Shown here: positions 1 to 7,116 of the stretch, in pieces
Layout: each line of letters starts with the position of its first letter
Position numbering within the stretch: position 1 is the first letter of the stretch
NCBI GenBank assembly: GCA_937896295.1
Contig: CALBME010000192.1
Span: forward strand, 1-18,461
Direction of reading: 5' to 3'
Length of the DNA: 18,461 nucleotides
From: an uncultured Micavibrio sp.
GTDB taxonomy: Bacteria > Pseudomonadota > Alphaproteobacteria > Micavibrionales > UBA1664
Position numbers and translations under genes: made by a program
Notes under the pieces: model-generated
Database searches by the model: none
Seen by the model: only the letters and a program-made list of their open reading frames with translations
Told to the model about the DNA's origin: nothing

Positions 1-523
1 GCGTTTTGACCGTGGTTGTGGTGGTGGTCGTCTGTGCGGCCGCTACGGCGGGCACGCTCATCTGCGTGGGGTCCTCGGCGGGCATCGGCGCGGAAGGCAC
101 GGGCATGGACGCCGCAACCTCGGCCAGTGTGGTGGTTGCAGGCACGATTTCGGTGGTGGTGGTGGTGACGACCTCCTGCCCGGGTGCCGCAACCGGCAGG
201 GGCAGCGGCGGCACAGGCGCATCCACCGAAGAAACCACACCGCTCAGGCGCGTCTGCAGGGATGCAAGCTTCGCGCTCAGCATCTCCATATCCTTGCGCA
301 TGGAATCGAGGCGCGAACGCGCCTGCTGCAGTTCGTCGTTGAAATACACGCTGTCCGTAAGGCCGTGCGCACCCGCCAGCGGCAGGGCGGGCGGCGTGAC
401 GTTGCCGGACGCCGCCGGCGCAAGCTTACCGGCCATGCGGCCATCTTCCTTGCCGGGTGAACAGGCCGCAAGCGCCAGCGTGGCACAGGTGGCAAGCAGC
501 AGGAGACGTTGGGAAAGCATCAT
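1..523 (-). CDS. putative lipoprotein, 3' end outside window
   Basis: The frame from ATG at 523 stays open to the window edge (174 codons), so the C-terminus is missing. Residues 1-21 form a lipoprotein signal: a short hydrophobic stretch followed by lipobox LALAAC, with Cys21 as the predicted lipidation site, so the protein should be membrane anchored and face the periplasm. Residues 62-94 are a charged, probably coiled-coil helix (ELQQARSRLDSMRKDMEML). After that the sequence is Pro/Ala/Val rich with two runs of threonine (residues 120-124 and 165-171). A second Met at codon 2 could also start. It lies downstream of mnmC on the same strand but has its own promoter candidate at 565-593. I do not recognise a family. 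The anchor plus coiled coil plus low-complexity linker suggests an envelope tether, which is inference. Confidence 0.8.
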   Translation of the reverse strand, partial: MMLSQRLLLLATCATLALAACSPGKEDGRMAGKLAPAASGNVTPPALPLAGAHGLTDSVYFNDELQQARSRLDSMRKDMEMLSAKLASLQTRLSGVVSSVDAPVPPLPLPVAAPGQEVVTTTTTEIVPATTTLAEVAASMPVPSAPMPAEDPTQMSVPAVAAAQTTTTTTTVKT

Positions 524-564
524 GGGAACCACCGGAGGGGTAGGAATCGGTTTCTGTCCCTCAA

Positions 565-593
565 AGTGTAAAACCCCCGCCCTTTTCTGGCAA
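565..593 (-). promoter_or_regulatory. sigma70-like promoter for the lipoprotein gene
   Basis: On the minus strand TTGCCA (593-588) and TACACT (570-565) are separated by exactly 17 bases. Each has four or five matches to consensus. The -35 box directly abuts the mnmC stop codon. The predicted start site near 558 would leave a leader of about 35 bases before ATG 523. Confidence 0.5.
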
Positions 594-2252
594 TCACTTG
601 CGAAAACGCGCGGGATCAAGGCTGTTTATGGCATCCGCGCCCGCGGGCATGGGCTGGCCGGAGAGAATCGCGGCCACCACCGCCCCCGCCGCAATACCGG
701 AAATCAGCCCGTGGCTGCCATGCGCGACGCTGACCACGTAATCGCCGCATACGCCCACAACCGGGTGCCGGTCCTTCGCGGCGGCGCGGAAACCGGTCCA
801 CCCGTCCACCACGCTCACATCGCCGATGGCGGGTATGGCCGCCTTCAGCTGGGCGACGTTGCGGGCGTGGTCGTCATCGCGCACGCTGGCATCCCTGTCC
901 CATGGCTGGAACGTCGCGCCGCACATATGCGTGCCGTCATCGTTCTCCGGGGTCAAATACCCGCCATAGCAAAGATTGGTTTTATTGGGCACCGATGCGC
1001 GCAGGCGGCTGACCTGTCCGCGCACGCTTTCAATGGGCAGGTCGCAGAAATCCTTCACCCCTGCCCCGTTTGCCAGCACGACGACATCGCCCAGCGGCGT
1101 CCCTTTGCGAATGTCCAGCCCGCGCGCCAGTGCCGCGCACACCGCGCGTGGCGACGTTACAGCCGCATCCGGATAAAACAGGCACGGCACATGGACAGGC
1201 ACGCCCGCCACATCCGACGCATCGTCCAGCAAAGCCATGTGATCGGCATGCCAGTTCAGGTTGGCGGCATACGCTTCGAACTTGCGCCGCTTGTCGTCCG
1301 ATGTCTGCAGGTGCAGCGAACCGCACGCCCGCAAAGGCACGCCCAGGTCGCGGATAAACCGCAGCGCGTAATCATACGCAAACGCGTACCAGTCGCTCTG
1401 CGCGCTGCGCTGCGCGGTCAGCTTGGGGTTCATGATGCCCGCGCTGTTGCCGGACGCGCCCGCCGCCACGCCCGCATCGTCATAAACCGCAACGTCGAAA
1501 CCTGCGCGTTTCAGGTGCCACGCGGCGGATAGTCCCGCAAGACCCGCGCCCACCACCGCCACTGTCCCTGACCTGCGAACGGGGTTGGCGGAGCGCCCCT
1601 GCGCGGGGCCTGCAAAGACGCCTGCCGTCATGTGATATTTCCACCCGAACCCCTTGCGCCGCTCGATCGCAAAACCGGCCTCTTTCAGGCCGCGGCGCAC
1701 ATGTCCCACCGCCGTGAAGGACGCCAGCGTCGCCCCCGGCGCCGACAGGCGCGCCATCTGCGCGAACAGCGCGGGCGACCACATATCGGGGTTCTTGGCC
1801 GGCGCGAACCCGTCCAGGAACCACGCATCGATGGCCGTGTTCATCTGCGGCAGCGCGTCGTGCACGTCATCGAAAATCAGGGTCAGCGTGACACGATCCG
1901 ACAGGTTGATCCGGTGAAAGCCGGGAATGCGCAACGGGTACAGGTCCAGCAACCGGTCCAGATAGGGCTGCAGATCCCACGGCGCCAGCGCGGCGCGGAT
2001 CTGGTCCCGCGACAGCGGATATTTTTCAACCGACATCAGGTCAAGGCGCTGATGGGCCTCGGTCGTTTCTTCAAACAGCTTCCATACCGCCAGAATATTC
2101 AGCCCCGTCCCAAACCCCGTTTCGAAAATGCAGAAATGATCGCGCCCCGCCCATGCCTGCGGCAGGTTGTTGCCGCCCTGAAAGACATAGCGCGACTCCG
2201 CCAGCCCGTCCTGCCGCGAGAAATAGATATCGTCGAATTGTTCGGAATGCAT
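594..2252 (-). CDS. mnmC: bifunctional tRNA mnm5s2U biosynthesis protein MnmC
   Basis: MnmC completes the 5-methylaminomethyl-2-thiouridine modification at the wobble position of tRNAs in the cytoplasm. The C-terminal FAD-dependent oxidase removes the carboxymethyl group from cmnm5s2U, and the N-terminal SAM-dependent methyltransferase then methylates nm5s2U. The methyltransferase half shows QFDDIYFS at the start, the SAM motif ETGFGTGLN (residues 44-52) and the signature DAWFLDGFAPAKNPDMW (142-158). The oxidase half starts with the FAD Rossmann motif VVGAGLAG (233-240) and has GASGNSAGIMNPKL and the C-terminal HGSHGLISG. At 552 residues it is shorter than the roughly 660-residue enterobacterial protein, but both halves look complete. 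The start follows the upstream gene's stop by two bases, so translation is probably coupled. MnmE/MnmG, which make its substrate, are not in this window. Confidence 0.96.
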   Translation of the reverse strand: MHSEQFDDIYFSRQDGLAESRYVFQGGNNLPQAWAGRDHFCIFETGFGTGLNILAVWKLFEETTEAHQRLDLMSVEKYPLSRDQIRAALAPWDLQPYLDRLLDLYPLRIPGFHRINLSDRVTLTLIFDDVHDALPQMNTAIDAWFLDGFAPAKNPDMWSPALFAQMARLSAPGATLASFTAVGHVRRGLKEAGFAIERRKGFGWKYHMTAGVFAGPAQGRSANPVRRSGTVAVVGAGLAGLSAAWHLKRAGFDVAVYDDAGVAAGASGNSAGIMNPKLTAQRSAQSDWYAFAYDYALRFIRDLGVPLRACGSLHLQTSDDKRRKFEAYAANLNWHADHMALLDDASDVAGVPVHVPCLFYPDAAVTSPRAVCAALARGLDIRKGTPLGDVVVLANGAGVKDFCDLPIESVRGQVSRLRASVPNKTNLCYGGYLTPENDDGTHMCGATFQPWDRDASVRDDDHARNVAQLKAAIPAIGDVSVVDGWTGFRAAAKDRHPVVGVCGDYVVSVAHGSHGLISGIAAGAVVAAILSGQPMPAGADAINSLDPARFRK

Positions 2253-2254
2253 GG

Positions 2255-2668
2255 TTAAAGCGTGGAAGCCTCTGCCGCCATCGCGCAGAAGGTTTCGATC
2301 TCTTCGTCGGAGAATCCATTGGCCTGCGCGATTTCGGAGATGATGACATTACGCATCAGCGTCACCAGGTCTTCGCCCGTGTCGCACCACAGGTCCAGGA
2401 TCGGGCGGCGGTATAAAAACAGTTTCTTGGAATCGTTCGCGGCCTTGCTGGCCACGCCCGGAATTTTTTCAGCCGTTGCCTGGTACAGGCCCAGCAGGTC
2501 GTATTCGCTGTCGATCTCCAGATTGTCGAGCGCCTCGCGCGGGGCGAATTCATCGACCATCAGTTCCATGTCTTCGATAAACGCTTCCAGCTCGGCGGGA
2601 AACGTCTCAAGCACGCTGATGGCGACCGCATGCATATCCTCCGGCGCCGGCGGCGTCGAAAAATTCAT
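2255..2668 (-). CDS. zincin-fold metallopeptidase-family protein lacking the HExxH zinc site
   Basis: The protein matches the small 'metallopeptidase family protein' group (PF06262-type zincin). It has a PPAPEDMHAVA start, an EYDLLGLYQ segment, LFLYRRPILDLW, and a C-terminal helix ending in GFSDEEIE. In the family the helix before GFSDE normally carries the zinc motif HEhGHHFG. Here the aligned residues read SEIAQANGF: the three histidines are replaced and only the glutamate remains, so zinc-dependent proteolysis is unlikely. ATG 2668 was chosen because the family N-terminus aligns there (137 residues). In-frame ATGs at 2701 and 2755 would only add a non-conserved tail. It is the first gene of a unit with mnmC, two bases apart. 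The family assignment comes from motif recall; a structural or binding role is inference. Confidence 0.8.
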   Translation of the reverse strand: MNFSTPPAPEDMHAVAISVLETFPAELEAFIEDMELMVDEFAPREALDNLEIDSEYDLLGLYQATAEKIPGVASKAANDSKKLFLYRRPILDLWCDTGEDLVTLMRNVIISEIAQANGFSDEEIETFCAMAAEASTL

Positions 2669-2773
2669 GATGATCCGGCGGCGCTCAAGCGCTTGTGCCA
2701 TGGGGTTTGCCCTGCCCGTCAATTGGTCTAATGTGAATGAGACAAGACTAAACATAAAAAGGGATTATTGCCA

Positions 2774-3103
2774 ATGGCCTCGCGCACTGCCGATGTACTG
2801 GATGAAAGGGCCCGGAAAAACGCCCTTGCCCGCCTTCGCGGCTGGAAATACGACGAAAAACTGGCGGCTTTTACCAAGGAATACAAATTTGTGGATTTCG
2901 TCGCCGCCATGTCCTTCATGAGCCGCTGCGCCTTCGAAATCGAAAAAATGAACCACCATCCGGCATGGACGAACGTCTATAACCGGGTACTTGTCCGCCT
3001 GACCTCGCACGACGCCAAGGGGGTCACGATCCGCGATACAAACCTTGCAAAGATTATGGATTCACTGGCCATTACCCCGTTAGGGAAATTCTCGAAAAAA
3101 TAG
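2774..3103 (+). CDS. phhB: 4a-hydroxytetrahydrobiopterin dehydratase (pterin carbinolamine dehydratase)
   Basis: A 109-residue cytosolic PCD/DCoH-family enzyme that dehydrates 4a-hydroxytetrahydropterin so the cofactor of aromatic amino acid hydroxylases can be recycled. The family signature is present: WKYDEKLAAFTKEYKFVDF, then FMSRCAFEIEKMNHHPAWTNVYNRV with the paired active-site histidines, and a third motif LTSHDAKGVTIRDTNLA. ATG 2774 has AAGGGA about nine bases upstream. A TTG two codons earlier sits too close to that ribosome site. No phenylalanine hydroxylase is nearby, so the physiological partner is not visible. It diverges from the mnmC unit. Confidence 0.93.
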   Translation: MASRTADVLDERARKNALARLRGWKYDEKLAAFTKEYKFVDFVAAMSFMSRCAFEIEKMNHHPAWTNVYNRVLVRLTSHDAKGVTIRDTNLAKIMDSLAITPLGKFSKK

Positions 3104-3129
3104 AAAACGCCCGTGAATCACGGTATGAT
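3101..3129 (+). promoter_or_regulatory. promoter with a palindromic spacer for the 62-residue ORF
   Basis: TAGAAA (3101-3106) and TATGAT (3124-3129, five of six to consensus) are 17 bases apart. The odd-length palindrome CCGTGAATCACGG (3111-3123) fills most of the spacer and abuts the -10. The -35 overlaps the stop codon of the upstream dehydratase gene. The predicted start near 3136 leaves a leader of about 17 bases. The palindrome could be an operator, or a weak hairpin at the end of the upstream gene; no T-tract follows it. Confidence 0.4.
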
Positions 3130-3152
3130 GGATAGGTCATTTCGGAGAGTTC

Positions 3153-3341
3153 ATGGACATCAATTCCACTGCCCTTTTTGGTCAGCAACAGGCCCTCAGC
3201 CAGCTGAGCCTTCAGCAGTCCCTGCTCAAGCAGAACGCAAAACAGGACCAGAAAACCGCGACCATCCTGGCTCAGGCTGTCGAAGCCGCCAGTTCATCGG
3301 GCAACGCCACGCGCGGCGTCAACCTCGACATTTCCGTCTGA
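3153..3341 (+). CDS. small hypothetical protein, 62 residues
   Basis: A short gene starting at ATG 3153 with GGAGAG (3144-3149) just upstream. The product is polar and Gln/Ser/Ala rich (FGQQQALSQLSLQQSLLKQ) with a predicted amphipathic helix over residues 10-45 and an end reading GVNLDISV. It has no signal peptide or membrane segment. The MDI... start, Gln-rich helix and ...VDISV-like end faintly recall the small YjfB-like putative motility proteins, but the resemblance is too weak to name it. It is convergent with the ribokinase gene, with seven bases between the stops. Confidence 0.7.
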   Translation: MDINSTALFGQQQALSQLSLQQSLLKQNAKQDQKTATILAQAVEAASSSGNATRGVNLDISV

Positions 3342-3348
3342 TTGATTC

Positions 3349-4284
3349 TTAAAAAGTAATCGGCTCTGCCGCTGGCATGGATTCCAGCGCCGCGGTGATG
3401 TCGTCGATATACGGCATGGCCGTCTGGGCGCCCTTGGCACGAATGGCGAGCGACCCCGCCACCGAAGCGCGACGCATGGCCTCCGGCACGCTCATCTTGG
3501 CGTGAATGGCGGCTGCGAACGCCCCGCAATAGGCATCGCCGGCGCCGCTGGTATCCACCACTTCCGCCACCGGGTATGCCGGTACGCTCCAGCCCTGACC
3601 GTTCCCCACCGCCACAGACCCCTTGCCGCTTAGCGTGACGACGCAGGTCAGGTCGCAGTTCCGCGACAGCGCATGTGCCAGCTTCACGGCATCGGTTTCG
3701 ATCTTCAGGCCCAGCTTCTCGGCAATGGCCGTCGCTTCCAGCTTGTTGACGATCAGGTAATCGAGATGTTGCAGCGCTTCGCGCGGAAGGTTCTGGGCGG
3801 GCGCAAGGTTCAGGATGGTGGTGGCCCCAAGGCGCGACGCGCGTTCCAGCACCGGCCAGTTCACGTCACCGCGAATTTCCATCTGCATCAAAAGGACATG
3901 GTTGGGCCCCAGTATTTCGTCCGGCACCTGGTCGGGGATGACTTCGCTATTGGCGCCAAGCGCCACGACGGTCTGGTTTTCGCCCGCCTCGTCCACGAAA
4001 ACGGTGGCACAGCCCGTGGGCGACGTATCGGATACAACCACGCCGGAGGTTAAGACCCCCTCCCGGCGCAGGGTGTTCAGGGCGCGGGTACCGAACCCGT
4101 CATCGCCCACCCGGCCCACCATGGCCACCTTGGCGCCGCAGCGCACGGCGGCGATGGCCTGGCTCATGCCCTTGCCCCCCGGCAGCCATTCATAGCCGGG
4201 CGTCAGGACCGACTCCCCCGGCTGGGGGAAGTGCTTGACCTGCATAATCAGGTCTATATTGATGGATCCGAAGACTATGATCAT
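3349..4284 (-). CDS. rbsK: ribokinase-like PfkB-family carbohydrate kinase
   Basis: A 311-residue kinase of the ribokinase/PfkB family, which phosphorylates a sugar (ribose in the type member) with ATP in the cytoplasm. It shows the N-terminal strand VFGSINIDL, the first signature GYEWLPGGKGMSQAIAA (GGKG at residues 36-39), and the second signature VVDTSGAGDAYCGAF with catalytic Asp250 in the anion hole GAGD. VTLSGKGSVAV near the ATP site also fits. Substrate is uncertain: the usual GGKGANQA reads GGKGMSQA here and no ribose transporter is adjacent. ATG 4284 was chosen because the first strand begins at once (MIIVFGS) and GGAAAG lies about ten bases upstream; a longer frame reaches 4314. Its start codon shares CATG (4282-4285) with divergent hemA. 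Confidence 0.85.
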   Translation of the reverse strand: MIIVFGSINIDLIMQVKHFPQPGESVLTPGYEWLPGGKGMSQAIAAVRCGAKVAMVGRVGDDGFGTRALNTLRREGVLTSGVVVSDTSPTGCATVFVDEAGENQTVVALGANSEVIPDQVPDEILGPNHVLLMQMEIRGDVNWPVLERASRLGATTILNLAPAQNLPREALQHLDYLIVNKLEATAIAEKLGLKIETDAVKLAHALSRNCDLTCVVTLSGKGSVAVGNGQGWSVPAYPVAEVVDTSGAGDAYCGAFAAAIHAKMSVPEAMRRASVAGSLAIRAKGAQTAMPYIDDITAALESMPAAEPITF

Positions 4285-5509
4285 GCAATTCGACTTTCCA
4301 GCCCATTTTAACACGCTTCTGGCCGATCTGAAAACAGAAGGCCGTTACCGCCATTTTCGCACCCTCGAACGCGTGATGGGCCGCTTTCCCCGCGCCCTGA
4401 TCCACCATGCCGACGGACGCCAACAGGAAGTGACCGTCTGGTGTTCCAACGACTATCTGGGCATGGGCCACCACCCCGCCGTTATCGCTGCACTGCAAAA
4501 TGCGGGCCAGCACCACGGCGCGGGTGCCGGGGGTACGCGCAACATCGCCGGCACCTCCGCCGAAATGGTGGCGCTTGAATCCCTGATCGCACACCATCAC
4601 GGCAAGGAAGCGGGACTTGTTTTCACCTCGGGCTACACCGCCAACGAAGGCGCGCTGGGCGTATTGGGCCGTGTGTTACCTGACGCCATCATCTTCTCGG
4701 ACGCGCTCAACCACGCCTCCATGATCTCGGGCATGAAAATCGCTGGGTGCGAGAAAAAGATTTTCCCGCACAACGATCTCGGTGCGCTCAAAAAACTGCT
4801 GATGGCGGAAAAACCCGGCCGTCCGAAAATCATCGCGATCGAAAGCGTCTATTCGATGGAAGGCTCCGTCGCCCCTTTACGCGACATCGTGCGTCTGGCG
4901 CGGCAGTTCGGTGCCCTCACCTATCTGGATGAGGTCCACGCCGTCGGCCTGTATGGCGATCACGGTGCAGGTATGGCCGAACAGATGGGCGTAATGGACC
5001 AGATCGACGTGATCGAAGGCACTTTCGGCAAGGCCTACGGCGTCCACGGCGGTTATATCGCGGCTTCAAGGGCGCTGGTCGATGTCGTGCGCAGCTTTGC
5101 ATCCAGCTTCATTTTCACGACCGCCCTGCCCCCTGCCGTTCTGGCCGCCGCCGCCGCCAGCGTCGAACACCTGCGCACGTCGCGCACCGAACGCGAAAAC
5201 CAGCGCATGGCCGTCGACCGTCTGAAGTTCCGTCTGAAGTCCGCCGGCCTGCCTTTCCTCGACGGGCATTCGCATATCGTGCCACTGATCGTGGGCGATG
5301 CGCATTGCTGCAAGGCCGTGACCGACCATCTGCTCGAACGCTATGACATCTACGTTCAGCCGATCAATTATCCGACCGTGCCCAAAGGCACCGAACGCCT
5401 GCGCCTGACTCCCACTGCGTGCCATACGGTCGACCATGTCGATGCGCTGTGCGATGCGCTGGTCGAACTATGGGCGCATCACGAAATACCGCAACGCGTC
5501 GTCGCTTAA
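4283..5509 (+). CDS. hemA: 5-aminolevulinate synthase
   Basis: ALAS condenses glycine and succinyl-CoA to 5-aminolevulinate with PLP, the first committed step of tetrapyrrole synthesis in alphaproteobacteria. The protein is about 408 residues, the usual length. Visible motifs are CSNDYLGMGHHP, HGAGAGGTRNIAGTS, the FTSGYTANEGAL glycine/PLP region, SDALNHASMISG, YLDEVHAVGLYG (PLP-binding Asp and His), EGTFGKAYGVHGGYIA with PLP lysine K250, SFASSFIFTTALPPAV and the C-terminal INYPTVPKGTERLRLTPT. ATG 4283 matches the family start (MQFDFPAHFNTLLADLKTEGRY). ATG 4262 or TTG 4235 would add non-conserved residues, but 4262 has an AGGT nearby and cannot be excluded. The 5' end overlaps the divergent kinase start by two bases and the stop overlaps the convergent histidine-kinase stop by two bases. 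A TATATT at 4255-4260 could be the -10. Confidence 0.95.
   Translation: MQFDFPAHFNTLLADLKTEGRYRHFRTLERVMGRFPRALIHHADGRQQEVTVWCSNDYLGMGHHPAVIAALQNAGQHHGAGAGGTRNIAGTSAEMVALESLIAHHHGKEAGLVFTSGYTANEGALGVLGRVLPDAIIFSDALNHASMISGMKIAGCEKKIFPHNDLGALKKLLMAEKPGRPKIIAIESVYSMEGSVAPLRDIVRLARQFGALTYLDEVHAVGLYGDHGAGMAEQMGVMDQIDVIEGTFGKAYGVHGGYIAASRALVDVVRSFASSFIFTTALPPAVLAAAAASVEHLRTSRTERENQRMAVDRLKFRLKSAGLPFLDGHSHIVPLIVGDAHCCKAVTDHLLERYDIYVQPINYPTVPKGTERLRLTPTACHTVDHVDALCDALVELWAHHEIPQRVVA
4305..4334 (-). promoter_or_regulatory. candidate promoter of the ribokinase gene inside hemA
   Basis: On the minus strand TTTTCA (4334-4329) and TAAAAT (4310-4305, five of six) are 18 bases apart. A start site near 4298 would give a leader of about 14 bases containing GGAAAG. 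All of it lies within the first codons of hemA on the other strand. Confidence 0.35.
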
Positions 5510-7059
5510 GCCTTGTAAATCTTGCCAATGAACGCGGCGATCTGGTCCTGCGAAAACGGCTTCATGATCGTGGGCAGGTTTATGCCGGCCGGGTTGACCT
5601 CTGCATACCCTGTCGCCAGTACCACGGGCATATCGGGCCATGATTTCCGGACGTTTTCTATCAGCTGCAGACCGGTCATATTGGGCATGGCCTGATCCGT
5701 AATCAGCATGTCATAGACATGCCCCTGGCGCAGATGGTCCAGAGCCGCCTGCGCCGACGTCATCGGCACGGCCTTGTGCCCCAGATCCTCCAGCATGGCC
5801 ATGGTATTGGTCAGGACCAGCGCGTCGTCATCCACGACCAGAATGTTCAAGGGTCTAAGCGGTGTCAGCGGCACGTCGCCCGACGTTCCCTGCGCGGGCA
5901 TATCGGCATCGTTGCTGATCGCGGCGGGAAACCAGATTTCAATCGTCGTCCCCTTTTTCGGCGTGCTGGCAATACGCAGCGTACCGCCCGATTGCTGGGC
6001 CAGCCCATGCACCATCGAAAGCCCAAGACCAGTACCCTTGCCGGGTCCCTTGGTGGTAAAAAACGGCTCAGTCGCCCGCATCAGCGTCTCGGCATCCATG
6101 CCCACGCCATTATCCTGAACGGAAAGACACACATATGTACCAGGTACCAGCCCCGTCAGGCTATCCGCCTCGATCACTTCGCGCCGCGCCGAAATGATGA
6201 TCGTGCCGGTTTCATTGGGCATTGCGTCACGCGCATTGACCACAAGGTTCAACAGCGCGTTTTCAAGCTGGTTTTCATCTGTCCTGACCGGCGGCAGGTT
6301 CAGCGGAAAGCGCGTCTCGATCGACACTTCACTACCCAGTGAACGCTGCAGAAGACCCGCCATACCGTGGATCAGCGTACCCAGATCGACCGCGCGCAGA
6401 TCCAGTTTCTGCCGCCGCGCGAACGATAGCATTTTCTGCGTCAGTGCCGCGCCCCGCTGGGCGCCCTGCAACGCATTGTCCAAAAGTGCATTCAGCTTTT
6501 CATCTTTGGGCATCTTACGCTTGAGCATGTCCAGAGACGCAAGGATAACCATCAAAAGATTGTTGAAGTCATGGGCAATCCCGCCCGTCAGGCGTCCGAC
6601 CGCCTCCATTTTCTGTGCCTGGAAAAGCGCCTCGCGTGCTTCGCCCAGTTTGCGCTCGGCTTCCTTGCGTTCCGACAGATCACGCGTGACCTTGGCAAAT
6701 CCAACCAGTCGTCCGTTATTGTCGCGGATGGGGTCGATGATGACATACGCCCAGAACCGCGTGCCGTTTTTGCGCACGCGCCAGCCTTCGGCTTCGAATT
6801 TGCCCTTGGTTTCCGCCTCTTTCAGCGCAAGGGCGGGAATGCCTGCTTTAATATCATCGGGCGTATAGAAAACGGAAAAATGCTGACCCAGGATTTCATC
6901 GGCTTCGTACCCCTTGAAACGCCGTGCGCCAGTGTTCCAGCTGCTGACGATGCCGCGCTCGTCCAGCATGTAGACGGCGTAATCCGTGATCGCATCGACA
7001 AGGATCCGGTAACGGTCTTCTTCCGTGAATGATGCGGTAAGCCGTCCGGCCTGTTCCAT
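5506..7059 (-). CDS. PAS-domain hybrid histidine kinase with C-terminal receiver
   Basis: A soluble 517-residue two-component sensor without transmembrane segments, so it should read a cytosolic signal. Order of parts: PAS domain (about residues 17-128, YRILVDAITDYAVYMLDERG through VGFAKVTRDLSERK), a short coiled linker, HisKA with the H-box GGIAHDFNNLL (phospho-acceptor His163), HATPase_c with N-box NLVVNARDAM, G1 DNGVGM and G2 GKGTGLGLSMV, then a receiver domain starting LNILVVDDDA with phospho-acceptor Asp455 (LITDQAMP) and conserved Lys500 (MKPF). There is no DNA-binding output, so phosphate presumably passes to another regulator, not seen here. ATG 7059 has AAGGAA eight bases upstream and is preferred over the GTG at 7110. 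It is 57 bases downstream of hom; the stop overlaps the hemA stop. PAS ligand unknown. Confidence 0.93.
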   Translation of the reverse strand: MEQAGRLTASFTEEDRYRILVDAITDYAVYMLDERGIVSSWNTGARRFKGYEADEILGQHFSVFYTPDDIKAGIPALALKEAETKGKFEAEGWRVRKNGTRFWAYVIIDPIRDNNGRLVGFAKVTRDLSERKEAERKLGEAREALFQAQKMEAVGRLTGGIAHDFNNLLMVILASLDMLKRKMPKDEKLNALLDNALQGAQRGAALTQKMLSFARRQKLDLRAVDLGTLIHGMAGLLQRSLGSEVSIETRFPLNLPPVRTDENQLENALLNLVVNARDAMPNETGTIIISARREVIEADSLTGLVPGTYVCLSVQDNGVGMDAETLMRATEPFFTTKGPGKGTGLGLSMVHGLAQQSGGTLRIASTPKKGTTIEIWFPAAISNDADMPAQGTSGDVPLTPLRPLNILVVDDDALVLTNTMAMLEDLGHKAVPMTSAQAALDHLRQGHVYDMLITDQAMPNMTGLQLIENVRKSWPDMPVVLATGYAEVNPAGINLPTIMKPFSQDQIAAFIGKIYKA

Positions 7060-7083
7060 GCGTGTTCCTTGCTCGGTGGAACA

Positions 7084-7108
7084 TACGCCGGAAACATCCT
7101 TAGGTTCC
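7084..7108 (-). promoter_or_regulatory. candidate EcfG-type promoter for the histidine kinase
   Basis: On the minus strand GGAAC (7108-7104), 16 bases, then CGTA (7087-7084) matches the GGAAC-N16/17-CGTT general-stress promoter with one mismatch. The predicted start near 7077 precedes the AAGGAA ribosome site and ATG 7059. The kinase may instead be transcribed only from the lipoprotein-hom unit. Confidence 0.3.
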
Positions 7109-7116
7109 ACAAAAAC

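Noticed and set aside
6..1532. 508-codon plus-strand open frame opposite mnmC and the lipoprotein gene
   Set aside because: It is antisense to two well-supported genes. Its product is Arg/His/Ala-rich shadow sequence with no domain, as expected in GC-rich DNA.
2669..2773. Minus-strand promoter for the zincin-mnmC unit
   Set aside because: Several partial -35 and -10 matches exist, but none has both good boxes and correct spacing.
4214..4229. TCCCCC-GGCT-GGGGGA inverted repeat upstream of hemA
   Set aside because: It lies in ribokinase codons for a Pro-Gly-rich loop and fits codon usage; no further sign of regulation.
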